DNA of 64,000 nt from Lentzea sp. NBRC 105346 (GCF_030269605.1 NZ_BSTQ01000022.1:1-64000), one strand, 5' to 3'; positions 8,537-17,676 are shown, counted from the stretch's first letter. Notes: generated by a model not told the origin, from the letters alone. Numbers and translations are program-made.

Positions 8537-9879
8537 CAGTGCCGTCCTGCGGGGAGATGAACGACGAACGGGTCGGTGTTGCCTTCGATGCCCCAGCGGC
8601 CGCCGGAGACGCCGAGCCCGCTGGACTTGGATCCGGCGAACGGCTCGCCGAAGTCCATCCGCATGTGCTCGTTGACCCACGCGGTGCCGCATTCGAGCCG
8701 GCCGGCGACGTCGGCCGCCTGGTCGAGGTCGGTGCCCCACACCGAGCCGCACAGCCCGAACGACGTGTCGTTCGCCAGGTCGACAGCTTCGTCCACAGTG
8801 GAACAACGGACGATCGGAAGGGCCGGGCCGAACTGCTCCTCGTCGACGATCCGCATCCCGTTGCGGGCCTCGGTGAGGATGGCCGGGGCGAAGAAGTTGC
8901 CCGGCCGGTCGACCGGGCCGCCGGTGAGGACACGGGCGCCGTGCTGCCCGGCCTGCTCGACCAGTTCGGTCACCCGGCGCAGCTGTGGCCGGTTGTTGAC
9001 CGGGCCGATGTGCGTGGCGGGGTCGAGCCCGTCGCCGACGACGACCTGTTTCGCCCGTTCGGTCAACGCCTCCACCAGCGCGTCGTGGACGTCGCTCACG
9101 GCGTAGACCCGCTTGACCGACATGCAGATCTGCCCGCAGTTGGCGAAGACGCTCCAGAACAGCTTGTCCGCGATCGCGGCCACGTCGGCGTCCGGCAGCA
9201 CGATCGCGGGATCGTTGCCGCCGAGCTCCAGGGTGAGCCGCTTCAGGTCGCGAGCCGCGACGGACGCCACCTCGCTGCCGGTGTCGACCGAGCCGGTGAA
9301 GTTGACCTTCCGGATGCCGGGGTGTGCGACCAGGTGCCTGCCGAGGTCGTCGCCGCCGGTGAGCACGGTCAGCACGCCGGGCGGCAGGACCTCGGCGAAC
9401 AATCGTCCGATGTGGAGGGTGGTGAGCGGGGTGTGCGGTGACGGCTTGAGCACCACCGTGTTCCCGGCCGCGAGCGCGGGCGCGATCTTCGCGATGGCCA
9501 GCTGCACGGGAAAGTTCCACGGCGTGATCGCGGCGACCGGGCCGAGCGGCCGCCTGCGCACCTCGATGCGTTCGTGCTCGTTGTCGGTGAGCACCAGCGG
9601 TTCGACGACCAGGTCGGCGAAGTACTGGAAGCGGGCCTTGGCCCGGGTCAGCTCCGCCTCGGCCTCGCGCAGTGGCTTGCCCTGTTCGAGCGTCAGCATC
9701 CGCGCGAGGCCGGTGGTGATGGCCGCCGCACACGCCTGCAGGAAGGGCGTCCGGTCGGTGGACCGCCAGGACGTCCACGCGGCGGTGGCCACGCGTACCG
9801 CGGCGTCCACATCGGGCGGTCCCTGGTCGGGCACGTGGTCGAACACCTGGCCGGTCGCGGGGTTCTCGACGGCGAGCAT
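8536..9879 (-). CDS. NAD(P)-dependent aldehyde dehydrogenase
   Basis: 447 residues, the usual size for the family minus a short N-terminal extension. The catalytic Glu is in LELGGNDP and the catalytic Cys in FANCGQICMSVKR. The cofactor region ITPWNFPVQLAIAKIAPALAAGN and KPSPHTP is intact. It should oxidise an aldehyde to the acid. It sits between the DUF6282-like hydrolase gene (one base upstream) and the membrane-protein gene (one-base overlap). The likely substrate is an aldehyde made by the P450/flavin enzymes of the same operon, but its identity cannot be read from sequence. Confidence 0.9.
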   Translation of the reverse strand: MLAVENPATGQVFDHVPDQGPPDVDAAVRVATAAWTSWRSTDRTPFLQACAAAITTGLARMLTLEQGKPLREAEAELTRAKARFQYFADLVVEPLVLTDNEHERIEVRRRPLGPVAAITPWNFPVQLAIAKIAPALAAGNTVVLKPSPHTPLTTLHIGRLFAEVLPPGVLTVLTGGDDLGRHLVAHPGIRKVNFTGSVDTGSEVASVAARDLKRLTLELGGNDPAIVLPDADVAAIADKLFWSVFANCGQICMSVKRVYAVSDVHDALVEALTERAKQVVVGDGLDPATHIGPVNNRPQLRRVTELVEQAGQHGARVLTGGPVDRPGNFFAPAILTEARNGMRIVDEEQFGPALPIVRCSTVDEAVDLANDTSFGLCGSVWGTDLDQAADVAGRLECGTAWVNEHMRMDFGEPFAGSKSSGLGVSGGRWGIEGNTDPFVVHLPAGRH

Positions 9880-9880
9880 C

Positions 9881-10927
9881 TCAGTCGACTCCCATGATCC
9901 GCGACGGGTTGACCGAGCTGGTCTCGTGCACCTCGTCGTCGGTGAGCCCGAACGCTCGCATGTGCGCCCGCAGCAGCCGCAACGCCTCGACGGTGTTCGG
10001 GAACAGCGGCTCGCCCGCGTCGCTGGACAGCGTCACGTGGTGGGTGCCGAGTGCCTGAATGGTGAGGCACATCTCGGCCGGGTCCACGCCGAGCAACGGT
10101 GAGATCTCGTCGTAGGTGAAGTTCATGTAGATGCCCGCCGAGGTCAGCTCGCGCATCTCCTCCAGTGACAGGTCGAGGAACGGGCTGAACGGGTGGTCCA
10201 CCACGGCCTTGGTGATGCCGAACGTCCGCACCGCGTCGGCCATCTCCCAGATCTCAGCGTGCGTGGCGTGCGCGAACGAGATCATCACGTCGTGGTCGGC
10301 GGCCATCCGGAAGACCTCGCGGTACTCCGGTTTGAGCCTGCCGCGCTCGTCGAGCGTGTAGTGGCCGACCTTCAGGGCCTTCTCCCACGGCAGCGGGTCG
10401 GCCCACACGTTGGGCTCCTCGCCCCACCACGCGCTCATGCCGCCGACCTTGCTCAGCGTGTTGGCGCTGCGGAACACCGGCATCCAGATCGCGTTGATCC
10501 CGGCATCGAGCTGCTTGCGTGCCTGCTCGTCGACGGAAAGACCCATCGTGTCGGTGGCGATCCACCCGGACCACAGCCGGGTCGGCTCGATGCCGGTCTC
10601 GTCGCACCACTTCCGCAGCTTCTGGTCGACGTCGCGGACGGCCGCGAGCGGACCGTCGTGCTTGCCGCGCCACACGATGCTCTTCATCAGCAGGCCCTTG
10701 ACCCCGCTGGCCGAGGCGAGCTGGGCGATCGCGAGCCCGTCCTGCTGGCCCTCGTGGGCGTGGCAGTGGATGTCGACCGCACCCTCGACGCCGTACACCG
10801 CGGGTGGCACGAGCACCTCGCCGCGATAGCCCATGCGGGCCTTGTAGGACGACAGGAACCGGTCGTGCGGCGCATTGTTCTTGCGGCGCAGACGGAACTC
10901 CGCCAAGTACTCCTCTTGTTCGTCCAT
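9881..10927 (-). CDS. Metal-dependent hydrolase-like protein (DUF6282/amidohydrolase type)
   Basis: 348 residues. An early HxH-type motif (VDIHCHAHEG), a central Lys-containing segment (KGLLMKSIVW), later His residues (FAHATHAEI, VVDHPFSP) and a late Asp (LSSDAGEP) follow the metal-ligand order of TIM-barrel amidohydrolases. The overall shape is like the DUF6282 family. Members are thought to be hydrolases or lyases but few have a known substrate. Start ATG 10925-10927. The preceding MFS stop is one base away, so it is inside the same operon. Confidence 0.7.
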   Translation of the reverse strand: MDEQEEYLAEFRLRRKNNAPHDRFLSSYKARMGYRGEVLVPPAVYGVEGAVDIHCHAHEGQQDGLAIAQLASASGVKGLLMKSIVWRGKHDGPLAAVRDVDQKLRKWCDETGIEPTRLWSGWIATDTMGLSVDEQARKQLDAGINAIWMPVFRSANTLSKVGGMSAWWGEEPNVWADPLPWEKALKVGHYTLDERGRLKPEYREVFRMAADHDVMISFAHATHAEIWEMADAVRTFGITKAVVDHPFSPFLDLSLEEMRELTSAGIYMNFTYDEISPLLGVDPAEMCLTIQALGTHHVTLSSDAGEPLFPNTVEALRLLRAHMRAFGLTDDEVHETSSVNPSRIMGVD

Positions 10928-10928
10928 C

Positions 10929-12434
10929 TCATCCAACGGAGGCCTCCACGAGTGGTTTGCCGGTCGTCTCCATCCCCGTGCGCCACAGGACGAACGCGGC
11001 GATCGCGGCGGGTGCGGCACAGATCAGCGCCACGGACTCGAGTGCGGGTGCGGTGGTGACGAGGACCGGGCCGAGCAGCCCGCCCGCCTTGGTCGAGGCG
11101 GCGGCGAACCCGCTGCCGGTGGCGCGCAACGAGGTCGGGTACACCTCGGCGGCGTAGGGGGAGAGCATCGCGACCATGCCGGTGAAACACGCCAGCAGCC
11201 CGCTGACCAGTGCGATGAAGAGCCACCCGCTCTGCGCGCCCACCACGGCGAACAGCACGAGCGACGCCGCCGATCCCGCGCAGTACACCAGCATCGAACC
11301 TCTGCTGCTCCACCGCGCGTACAGCCATGCGGCGACCGCCGTCGCGGGCAGGGCCAGCAGCGAGGCGATGAACAGCATCCGGCTCGCCTTGACCCCGGAC
11401 TCCTCCAGGAAGATCGGCAGGAACGTCACGAAGCCCCAGTTGATGATGCCCCAGCCCAGGCCGTAGCTGAGGATGCCGACCGTGCGCAGCCGGTAGGCGT
11501 CACCGAGCAACGTCCGGACGCGCGATCCGTTTTCCTCGAGGGCGACCGGTGCGTCCGCGGGGACGGCTCGCACGCCGTACCGCGCCATCACGACGGCGGC
11601 CTCCTCGTCGCGCCCGTTCGCGATGAGGAACCGGGGCGACTCGGGAATCCACCGGCTGAGCACGATCAGCAGCAACCCGGTCGGCAGCCCCAGCAGCCAC
11701 AGCGAGCGCCAGCTGAACAACGGGACCAGCAGCGTGGCCGCACCGGACGCCACGAGGTAGCCGGCGGCCGCGCCGAGCCCGCTCTGCAGCACCAGCAGCC
11801 AGCCGCGGTGCTTCGCGGGCATGGTCTCGGACATGAGCGCGTAGACGATCGGGAGCAGGCCGCCCGCGGACAGGCCCATGGCGAAGCACATCACCATGTT
11901 CCAGCCGAACGACGGCATGAACCCGCACACCGCCGTGCCCACGTACATCAGGGCGGACAACAGGATCGTGGCCCGGCGCCCGATGACGTCGCCGAGATAG
12001 CCCCACAGGATCGAGCCGGCGACCGTGCCGCACAACGCCACGAACGGGAACATCGCGACCTGCGGCTTCGTCAGCCCGTACTCGGCGGCCATGCCGGGCA
12101 CGGTGAACCCGAGCGACGCCGGTTTCATCGTGTCGATCACCAGCGCGACGAACAGCACCAGCACGAGCAGCTTGTGTGCCCGGCTGAGCGGTGCCTCGTC
12201 CAGGGCCCCGAACCGCAGCCCTGTTGTTGTTCGGACCGCGCGAGGTGGCAGCAGACCCCACACCGCGATCCCCGTGCCCACTACGAGCAGCACCATGCCG
12301 AGCGACATGGCGAGCCCCATGTCCATGTGCGCCATGCGGAAGTTGTGCTCGGCCGACATCAGATAGCTGGGCACGTGCAGGAACACTCCGGCCAGCACGA
12401 GGACCGAGCCGATCCAGAACGCGTGTCTTCTCAC
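10929..12434 (-). CDS. MFS transporter of the metabolite:proton symporter type with N-terminal extension
   Basis: 501 residues starting at GTG 12432-12434, which overlaps the P450-like gene stop (GTGA). The first roughly 75 residues contain two extra hydrophobic segments before the canonical MFS core. The core has the motif GYLGDVIGRRATILLSALM and the central loop RWIPESPRFLIANGRDEEA, typical of the aromatic-acid/sugar porter type (AAHS, metabolite:H+ symporters). About 14 segments are predicted in all. It probably takes up an acid or sugar-like substrate for the operon's enzymes. Confidence 0.8.
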   Translation of the reverse strand: MRRHAFWIGSVLVLAGVFLHVPSYLMSAEHNFRMAHMDMGLAMSLGMVLLVVGTGIAVWGLLPPRAVRTTTGLRFGALDEAPLSRAHKLLVLVLFVALVIDTMKPASLGFTVPGMAAEYGLTKPQVAMFPFVALCGTVAGSILWGYLGDVIGRRATILLSALMYVGTAVCGFMPSFGWNMVMCFAMGLSAGGLLPIVYALMSETMPAKHRGWLLVLQSGLGAAAGYLVASGAATLLVPLFSWRSLWLLGLPTGLLLIVLSRWIPESPRFLIANGRDEEAAVVMARYGVRAVPADAPVALEENGSRVRTLLGDAYRLRTVGILSYGLGWGIINWGFVTFLPIFLEESGVKASRMLFIASLLALPATAVAAWLYARWSSRGSMLVYCAGSAASLVLFAVVGAQSGWLFIALVSGLLACFTGMVAMLSPYAAEVYPTSLRATGSGFAAASTKAGGLLGPVLVTTAPALESVALICAAPAAIAAFVLWRTGMETTGKPLVEASVG

Positions 12435-13645
12435 AGTGGCCGCCCTTGGGAGTCGTGGGTCTCGAAGTACCGTTCCGCGAGCCGGAGTTTGCGGGCGTGC
12501 AGGACCATCGCGGTGCCCAGCACGAGCTGCACGATCCCGCGCGTCAGGTCCTCGAAGCGGTCGCGCACCCGCAGGTACGCGAGTGCCATGCGGGCCGGCC
12601 GCACGGCGTCGCGTGGCTGGAGCAGGCACGGCCCGCGGTTGGGGAGCGGGCGTTCGTGCGCGGCGGTCGAGCTGAGCTCGTATCGGGCGAGCACCTCGCG
12701 GGCCACCGCACGCATCGTCGGCGGGACGATGCCCTTGGCGGGACAGGGCCGGTTCGCGGTGACGCCGAACGGGATGTGGTTCTGGCGCGACGCCGACTGG
12801 AACGCCACGTAGTCGAACAGCAGCACCGACCCGGCCGGCAGCGTGACCCCCTCGTCGACCTTGATCTCGGCGGACGTGATCCGGTGGGCGATGCCGAACA
12901 GCGGCCAGCGCCACATCGTCTCGGAGATCACCTCGTCCAGCAGTTCCGGCTCGTCACGCACCCGGCGTTGGGTGTCGGGCTGCTGCGCCAGGGCCAGCAG
13001 CAGGTGCGCCATCGCCTCGGACGACTGCACGACCGCCGTGTTGAAGAACGTGCCCTGCAACCAGAACACCTGCTCGTCCGGGGTCAGCGACGCGGGCAGC
13101 GGCACGACCGGGTTCCGGCCGCGCAGGTACGACGTGAGCGCCCGCCTGCGGTCCATGTGCCGCAGCCGCGTGCACTTGAGCGAGCCGACGACGTCCTCGG
13201 CGTTGGCGACGATGAGGTCGCGGGCGCGCCGCGGGCACGGTGTGCCGAACACGAGCTCGTAGTAGAACTCGGCCCAGATCGGCATCATCTCGTCGCGCAA
13301 CCGGACCAGGCGTAACCGGACCGGGTGTTCGTCCAGCACGCGCCCGGCGACCTCGGCGGCGAGCTTCTCGCTGTCCCGTAACGGTTTCGCGAGGAACCGC
13401 CGGGTGCAGCGGGCGACCTCGTCGTAGCGGAATCCCGGTTCGAGGTGCTCCTGGTGGACCTCGGGTCCGGGCGCGAGCCAGTACCAGAACAGGTCCGACA
13501 GTCCGGCGCCCCGGCTGCGCCCGGTGGCGGCGGGGTGTGCGTAGAGCTTGTGGAAGTGCTCGACGCCGACGAGGTCGCCGGGGATGCGCACGCCTTCGGT
13601 GCCGTTGACCCGCTCGAAGATCTTGTTGCGCAGCCGGGTCAGCAT
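12431..13645 (-). CDS. Divergent cytochrome P450-like protein
   Basis: 404 residues, normal P450 length. The heme loop reads PFGVTANRPCPAKG, keeping Phe-Gly, Arg and the Cys ligand but with Pro before Cys and Ala after it. The K-helix reads SETMWRWP, so the ExxR spacing is broken (Trp at the Arg position, Arg one residue later). The I-helix segment (FFNTAVVQSSEAMAHL) lacks the usual acid-Thr pair. It may therefore use peroxide, act on an unusual oxygen donor, or be non-oxygenating. No ferredoxin gene is nearby. Its ATG overlaps the upstream oxidase stop by one base. Confidence 0.75.
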   Translation of the reverse strand: MLTRLRNKIFERVNGTEGVRIPGDLVGVEHFHKLYAHPAATGRSRGAGLSDLFWYWLAPGPEVHQEHLEPGFRYDEVARCTRRFLAKPLRDSEKLAAEVAGRVLDEHPVRLRLVRLRDEMMPIWAEFYYELVFGTPCPRRARDLIVANAEDVVGSLKCTRLRHMDRRRALTSYLRGRNPVVPLPASLTPDEQVFWLQGTFFNTAVVQSSEAMAHLLLALAQQPDTQRRVRDEPELLDEVISETMWRWPLFGIAHRITSAEIKVDEGVTLPAGSVLLFDYVAFQSASRQNHIPFGVTANRPCPAKGIVPPTMRAVAREVLARYELSSTAAHERPLPNRGPCLLQPRDAVRPARMALAYLRVRDRFEDLTRGIVQLVLGTAMVLHARKLRLAERYFETHDSQGRPL

Positions 13646-14709
13646 CACGTCACCTGGATCAGCTCGGACTTCGCCGCGGCGGGGGAGTCGCAGCCGCACA
13701 GCGTCAGCGCGTTGGCCAGCTCGGTGCGCAGCAGCTCCAGGACGCGCGAGACGCCCGCTTCGCCGTCGGCGGCGAGACCCCAGACGACCGGGCGGCCCAC
13801 GGCGACGGCCGCCGCGCCCAGTGCCAGCGCCTTCACCACGTCGGTGCCGCGGCGGACGCCGCCGTCGAGCAGGATGGGGATCCGGCCGTCGACCTCCTCC
13901 GCGATGAACGGCAGCTGCCCGATGGTGGCGGGCGTGGTGTCGAGCTGGCGGCCGCCGTGGTTGGACACGATCAGCGCGTCCACCCCGTGCTCGACCGCGA
14001 GCCGCGCGTCGGCGTGGTGCAGCACGCCTTTGAGCACGATCGGCAGCGGCGTGATCTTGCGCAACCACTCGACGTGCTGCCACGAGATCGCCGGCGACAG
14101 CACGACGTTGCGCACCTCGCCGTCCTGCTCGCGCAGGTTCGGGCACTTCATCCCGTCCGGCAGCTGATGGAAGTCGTTGCGGTCGTTGCGCTCGTTGCGG
14201 CCCAGCGCGGGGGAGTCGCAGGTGAGCACGATCGCCCGGCACCCGGCGGCCTCCGCCCGGCGCACGATCGCTTCGGTGAACCCGAGGTCGGGCTGCAGGT
14301 ACAGCTGGAACCACAGGTTCGGTTCGAGGTCGGCGGCCGTCTTGCGGGACTCGGCCGCGATGTCCTCGATCGGCACCGTGGACAGCATCGCGGCGATCAT
14401 GATCACGCCCTGGGTGGCCGCCGCCCGTGCGGTGGCCAGCTCGCCGTCGGCGTGCGCGAGCCGGTGGAACGCCGTGGGCGCCAACAGGATCGGCATCGAG
14501 GTGTGGCAGCCGAGCACGGTGACGTCGAGCCGGGGCTCACCGGCGCCGCGCAGGATCCGTGGCACCAGCTCGAGCCGCCGGAACGCCTCCTCGTTGGCGC
14601 GCAACGTGATCTCGTCCTGTGCGCCGCTGGCGAAGTAGTCGTGCCGGACCGGGTCGAGCGCGGCGCGCGCCAGTGCCTCGAACTCGCGGACATTGACCGG
14701 ACCGTTCAT
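13645..14709 (-). CDS. FMN-dependent alpha-hydroxyacid oxidase/dehydrogenase
   Basis: 354 residues, a complete (S)-2-hydroxyacid oxidase TIM barrel. The active-site signature SNHGGRQLD (His base and Arg) and the FMN-phosphate loop ILLDGGVRRGTDVVKALALGA are intact, and LPIVLKGVL supplies the conserved Lys. It oxidises a 2-hydroxyacid to the 2-oxoacid. Relatives include lactate, glycolate, mandelate and 4-hydroxymandelate oxidases, and the substrate loop does not let me choose. ATG 14707-14709 overlaps the flavin monooxygenase stop (ATGA). Confidence 0.88.
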   Translation of the reverse strand: MNGPVNVREFEALARAALDPVRHDYFASGAQDEITLRANEEAFRRLELVPRILRGAGEPRLDVTVLGCHTSMPILLAPTAFHRLAHADGELATARAAATQGVIMIAAMLSTVPIEDIAAESRKTAADLEPNLWFQLYLQPDLGFTEAIVRRAEAAGCRAIVLTCDSPALGRNERNDRNDFHQLPDGMKCPNLREQDGEVRNVVLSPAISWQHVEWLRKITPLPIVLKGVLHHADARLAVEHGVDALIVSNHGGRQLDTTPATIGQLPFIAEEVDGRIPILLDGGVRRGTDVVKALALGAAAVAVGRPVVWGLAADGEAGVSRVLELLRTELANALTLCGCDSPAAAKSELIQVT

Positions 14710-16217
14710 TTCACCGCCTCTGCCACGAGTTCCACGATGGGTTTGCGGTGCTCGACTTCGTCGGTCCAGTCGTTGTCCACGTGCTCCGGCAGATGTGTCA
14801 CGGACACCAGCTCGCCATCGCGGTAGTGCCGCACGACCGGGTGCACGTAAGGACTCTCGTGAGCCGGGTCGGCCTCCCACTCGCGGCCCGCGTCGACGTC
14901 GAACGGGTCGATCACCTTGTGCGCCCGGCCGTACTCCAGCGAGACGGCGAGCGCCGACCCGTCGACGAACTCGGGCACGAGGTCGAGCGGTATCTCCTCG
15001 AAGTGCTCGGCGCGGCCGTCGCGGAACACCACCAGGTCGCTGAGGTACCCGTACTGCTGCCACAACGCCGAGCTGCGGTTGAGCCGGGCCAGCAGGGCGT
15101 CGGCCACCTCGTCCGGCTCGATGCTCCGGCGTGGCCACGGCACGCCCTCGTACCGCTGCTCCAGAACCTTGTGCAGCGCGCGGATCCCGTAGCGGAAGCC
15201 GTGGATGAACGCGCTGGTGTACTTCTTGAAGTCGCGCGACTGCGTGAGCGTGCCCGCGAAGTACAGGTCCGGCACCGAGACGGACTCCCAGTGCGCGGTG
15301 AGCTCGGGGAACCGGTCGTTGATCGTCCGCTGTGGCCGCGCGCTGTCCGCGAAGATCGAGGCGTCCATCTGGAAGCCGGTGCAGGTGATCACGCGGTCGT
15401 AGGACAGGGTGACCGTCTTGGGCCGCCGCGCGTAGGTGAGCGTGACGTCGTATCCGTTGTCCGTGCGGACGATGCGGTCGACAGTGGCGTCCAGCACCAG
15501 GTTCTGCGACTTGAGCTGGTAGGTGTCCAGGAAGTTGTTGTTCACCGCGCGCAGGTGGCCGATGAAGTGGGTGCGCCAGGCGAACTTCAGCGAGCTCGGC
15601 CCGAGCACGTGGATGAGCGCGGCCTTCGGCACGATGTGGTCGGCGGTCTCGAACGCCGAGTTGCCCTTGCCGATGATCAGCACGCGCTGGGCGGTGAAGT
15701 CGTCGGCGTCCAGCGTGACGTCGTGGTAGAACTCGGTCGTCTCGACGCCGGGGATGCTTGGTACGTAAGGCTTGCTCGGTCCCGTCGCGACGACGACCCG
15801 CTTCGCCTCGAACACCTCACCATCCGCGGTCGTCACCCGGAACGGGCCCGCTGGGTCCGGCCTCGCCACCTCGGTCACCCGGCTGCCGCACCGCACCCGC
15901 ACGCGTCGCGCGAAGTCGGCGAGATAGCGCACATAGACGTCCGCGTGCGGGAAGTACTCGTCGGTGTACTTCGTGAAGAGCAGGTCCGGATCGTCGCTGA
16001 GCAGCGAGTTCCAGTCCATGCGCAGGTTGAGCTCGGGGTCGGTCCACCCGGTGTTCGGCTTGTTGATCGAGATCATCCTGCGGTGCCGGGGAAACGTTGT
16101 GTAGAAGGCGCCCGGCGTGTCCGCGGCCTCCAGGACGAGGTAGTCGCGCCCCGCCTTCTCCAGGTAGTAGCCGAGCTGCAGACCGGCCGGTCCCGCTCCG
16201 ATCACCAAGTAGTCCAT
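14706..16217 (-). CDS. FAD/NADPH flavin-containing monooxygenase (first gene of the operon)
   Basis: 503 residues. The FAD Rossmann motif VIGAGPAGLQLGYYLEKAG is at the N-terminus and a second dinucleotide motif IIGKGNSAFETAD lies near residue 195. It matches group B flavin monooxygenases (FMO/BVMO type), with a longer C-terminal part than most. Shine-Dalgarno AAGGGAG precedes the ATG. It leads an eight-gene minus-strand operon. It lacks the GFGPSNL signature of ornithine N-hydroxylases, so it is unlikely to be the missing siderophore hydroxylase. Possible reactions are N- or S-oxidation or Baeyer-Villiger insertion. Confidence 0.85.
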   Translation of the reverse strand: MDYLVIGAGPAGLQLGYYLEKAGRDYLVLEAADTPGAFYTTFPRHRRMISINKPNTGWTDPELNLRMDWNSLLSDDPDLLFTKYTDEYFPHADVYVRYLADFARRVRVRCGSRVTEVARPDPAGPFRVTTADGEVFEAKRVVVATGPSKPYVPSIPGVETTEFYHDVTLDADDFTAQRVLIIGKGNSAFETADHIVPKAALIHVLGPSSLKFAWRTHFIGHLRAVNNNFLDTYQLKSQNLVLDATVDRIVRTDNGYDVTLTYARRPKTVTLSYDRVITCTGFQMDASIFADSARPQRTINDRFPELTAHWESVSVPDLYFAGTLTQSRDFKKYTSAFIHGFRYGIRALHKVLEQRYEGVPWPRRSIEPDEVADALLARLNRSSALWQQYGYLSDLVVFRDGRAEHFEEIPLDLVPEFVDGSALAVSLEYGRAHKVIDPFDVDAGREWEADPAHESPYVHPVVRHYRDGELVSVTHLPEHVDNDWTDEVEHRKPIVELVAEAVK

Positions 16218-16582
16218 GCGGCTCCCTTGATCACGACGAAATGGGGTGCCCGGAAATGAAATCGAATTCGAGCGTATTACCGGTGGTTCGGATTTGAACT
16301 ACTGCGCGCAGAGCAATCTGTTCTCGCATGCGCATCAGGGAAAGACGACGTTCGGCCGGTTGCGACAGCCTGGCGACAGTTTTCGTTACTAAATGCCTCG
16401 TCCGTTCGTGTGTATGAACCTGCCATATGGGACGGAGTGCACTGATGGTGGCGAGAGCGCGGCCATCCGAGTGGTTCCGGTTCTGCAGATTCATCGGTGA
16501 GTGCTAGTTTCCGAGACGAGATCTCCGGCGAATTAACGCAATTCGGGATTTCTGTGTTTCTGCTGTCGAGCAGGAGGATTCA
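16218..16582. promoter_or_regulatory. Divergent promoter region between the oxidative operon and the MetE-like gene
   Basis: 365 bases without a supported gene. It is clearly more AT-rich than its surroundings (for instance around TTTTCGTTACTAAATGC and GGCGAATTAACGCAATTCGGG) and ends in a strong Shine-Dalgarno (AGCAGGAGG) before 16583. I see no iron box and no riboswitch core that I can defend. Confidence 0.5.
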
Positions 16583-17647
16583 ATGACGATTCCGACCGAA
16601 CCGATCGGTAGCATTCCCCGGCCCGCGTCGCTGCTCACGGCCCTGGGGGACCACGCGGCCGGGCGCATCGGCGACGACGGACTCGCCGCACAGGTGTCCG
16701 ACGCGATCGCCGACACGCTGAAGCGGTTCGCGGAGACCGGGTCGCCGGTCGTCACCGACGGCGAACAGGGCAAACCCAGCTTCGTGACCTATCCGATCAG
16801 CGGCTCGGCGAACCTGGGGGAGGGTGGCGTCACCATCCCGTTCGAGGACGGCCACACCCGTCAGCTGCCCACCCTCGCAAGTGGACCGTTCCGCTACGCG
16901 ACCTACGCCGCCCGGTACCTGAACGCCGCACGGCAGCACACCGACCTGCCGGTGAAACAGCCGGTGATCGCGCCCTCGGCGCTGAGCCTGCTGTACCCGC
17001 CCGGCGGTGTCGACGGGTACCCGCGCGAGCAGTTCCTGGAAGACCTGATCAACGAGAGCGAGCGGGACATCCGCAGCAGCCTCGACGCCGGCGCGCACTC
17101 GGTGCAGCTGGACTTCACCGAGGGGCGGCTGTCGCTCAAGCTCGACCCGTCGAAAGGCGTGCTGCGCGACTTCGTCGCGCTGAACAACACCGTCCTGGAC
17201 AGGTTCTCCGACGAGGAACGCGCGCGGATCGGCGTGCACACCTGCCCCGGCGGCGACCTCGACTCGACGCACAGTCTCGACATCGACTACGCCGAGCTGC
17301 TGCCCGAGCTCTTCCGGCTGAACGCGGGCAACTTCTACGTCCAGCTCGCCAGCGAGCCGGACCGGCGGCGGGTGCTGGAGATCATCCGGGACTACTCCCA
17401 GGACCACCAGCGGGTGTTCGTCGGCGTGATCGACCCGATCGACCCGCGGGTGGAGACGCCCGAGGAGGTCCGCGACCGGGTGCTCGAGGCGGCCGAATAC
17501 GTGCCGGTCGACCGGCTGGGCACGTGCGACGACTGCGGGTTCTCCCCGTTCGCCGACGACACGTCGACCTCGCGTGACACGGCGTTCGCGAAGATCGCCG
17601 CACGGGTGGAGGGGACCCTGCTGGCGGCTGAACAGCTGGGCGTCTAG
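16583..17647 (+). CDS. Short MetE-like (UROD/MetE superfamily) zinc methyltransferase-type protein
   Basis: 354 residues covering only the C-terminal catalytic barrel of cobalamin-independent methionine synthase. Candidate zinc ligands are H219 and C221 (VHTCPGGD) and C315/C318 (CDDCGF). The N-terminal barrel of full MetE (about 750 residues) is absent. Stand-alone proteins of this kind transfer methyl or other alkyl groups to thiols; relatives include core-MetE and epoxyalkane:coenzyme M transferase. It starts after a strong AGGAGG. It is followed by the first iron box of the siderophore locus but has none itself, so its link to the siderophore is unclear. Confidence 0.7.
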   Translation: MTIPTEPIGSIPRPASLLTALGDHAAGRIGDDGLAAQVSDAIADTLKRFAETGSPVVTDGEQGKPSFVTYPISGSANLGEGGVTIPFEDGHTRQLPTLASGPFRYATYAARYLNAARQHTDLPVKQPVIAPSALSLLYPPGGVDGYPREQFLEDLINESERDIRSSLDAGAHSVQLDFTEGRLSLKLDPSKGVLRDFVALNNTVLDRFSDEERARIGVHTCPGGDLDSTHSLDIDYAELLPELFRLNAGNFYVQLASEPDRRRVLEIIRDYSQDHQRVFVGVIDPIDPRVETPEEVRDRVLEAAEYVPVDRLGTCDDCGFSPFADDTSTSRDTAFAKIAARVEGTLLAAEQLGV

Positions 17648-17676
17648 ATCACCACATTGCTCGGGTCCGACCGGAT

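Noticed and set aside
14706..16217. The flavin monooxygenase as the siderophore ornithine N-hydroxylase
   Set aside because: It lacks the GFGPSNL and related substrate motifs, belongs to the general FMO group, is in another operon and has no iron box.
16231..16494. A short minus-strand open frame in the promoter region
   Set aside because: No ribosome binding site, no recognisable pattern, and it covers the AT-rich region that both flanking operons need as promoter.
16218..16582. A riboswitch (SAM or cobalamin) before the MetE-like gene
   Set aside because: I could not find a conserved riboswitch core; scattered CCTGCC-like pieces are not enough. A covariance-model search (Rfam) would settle it.
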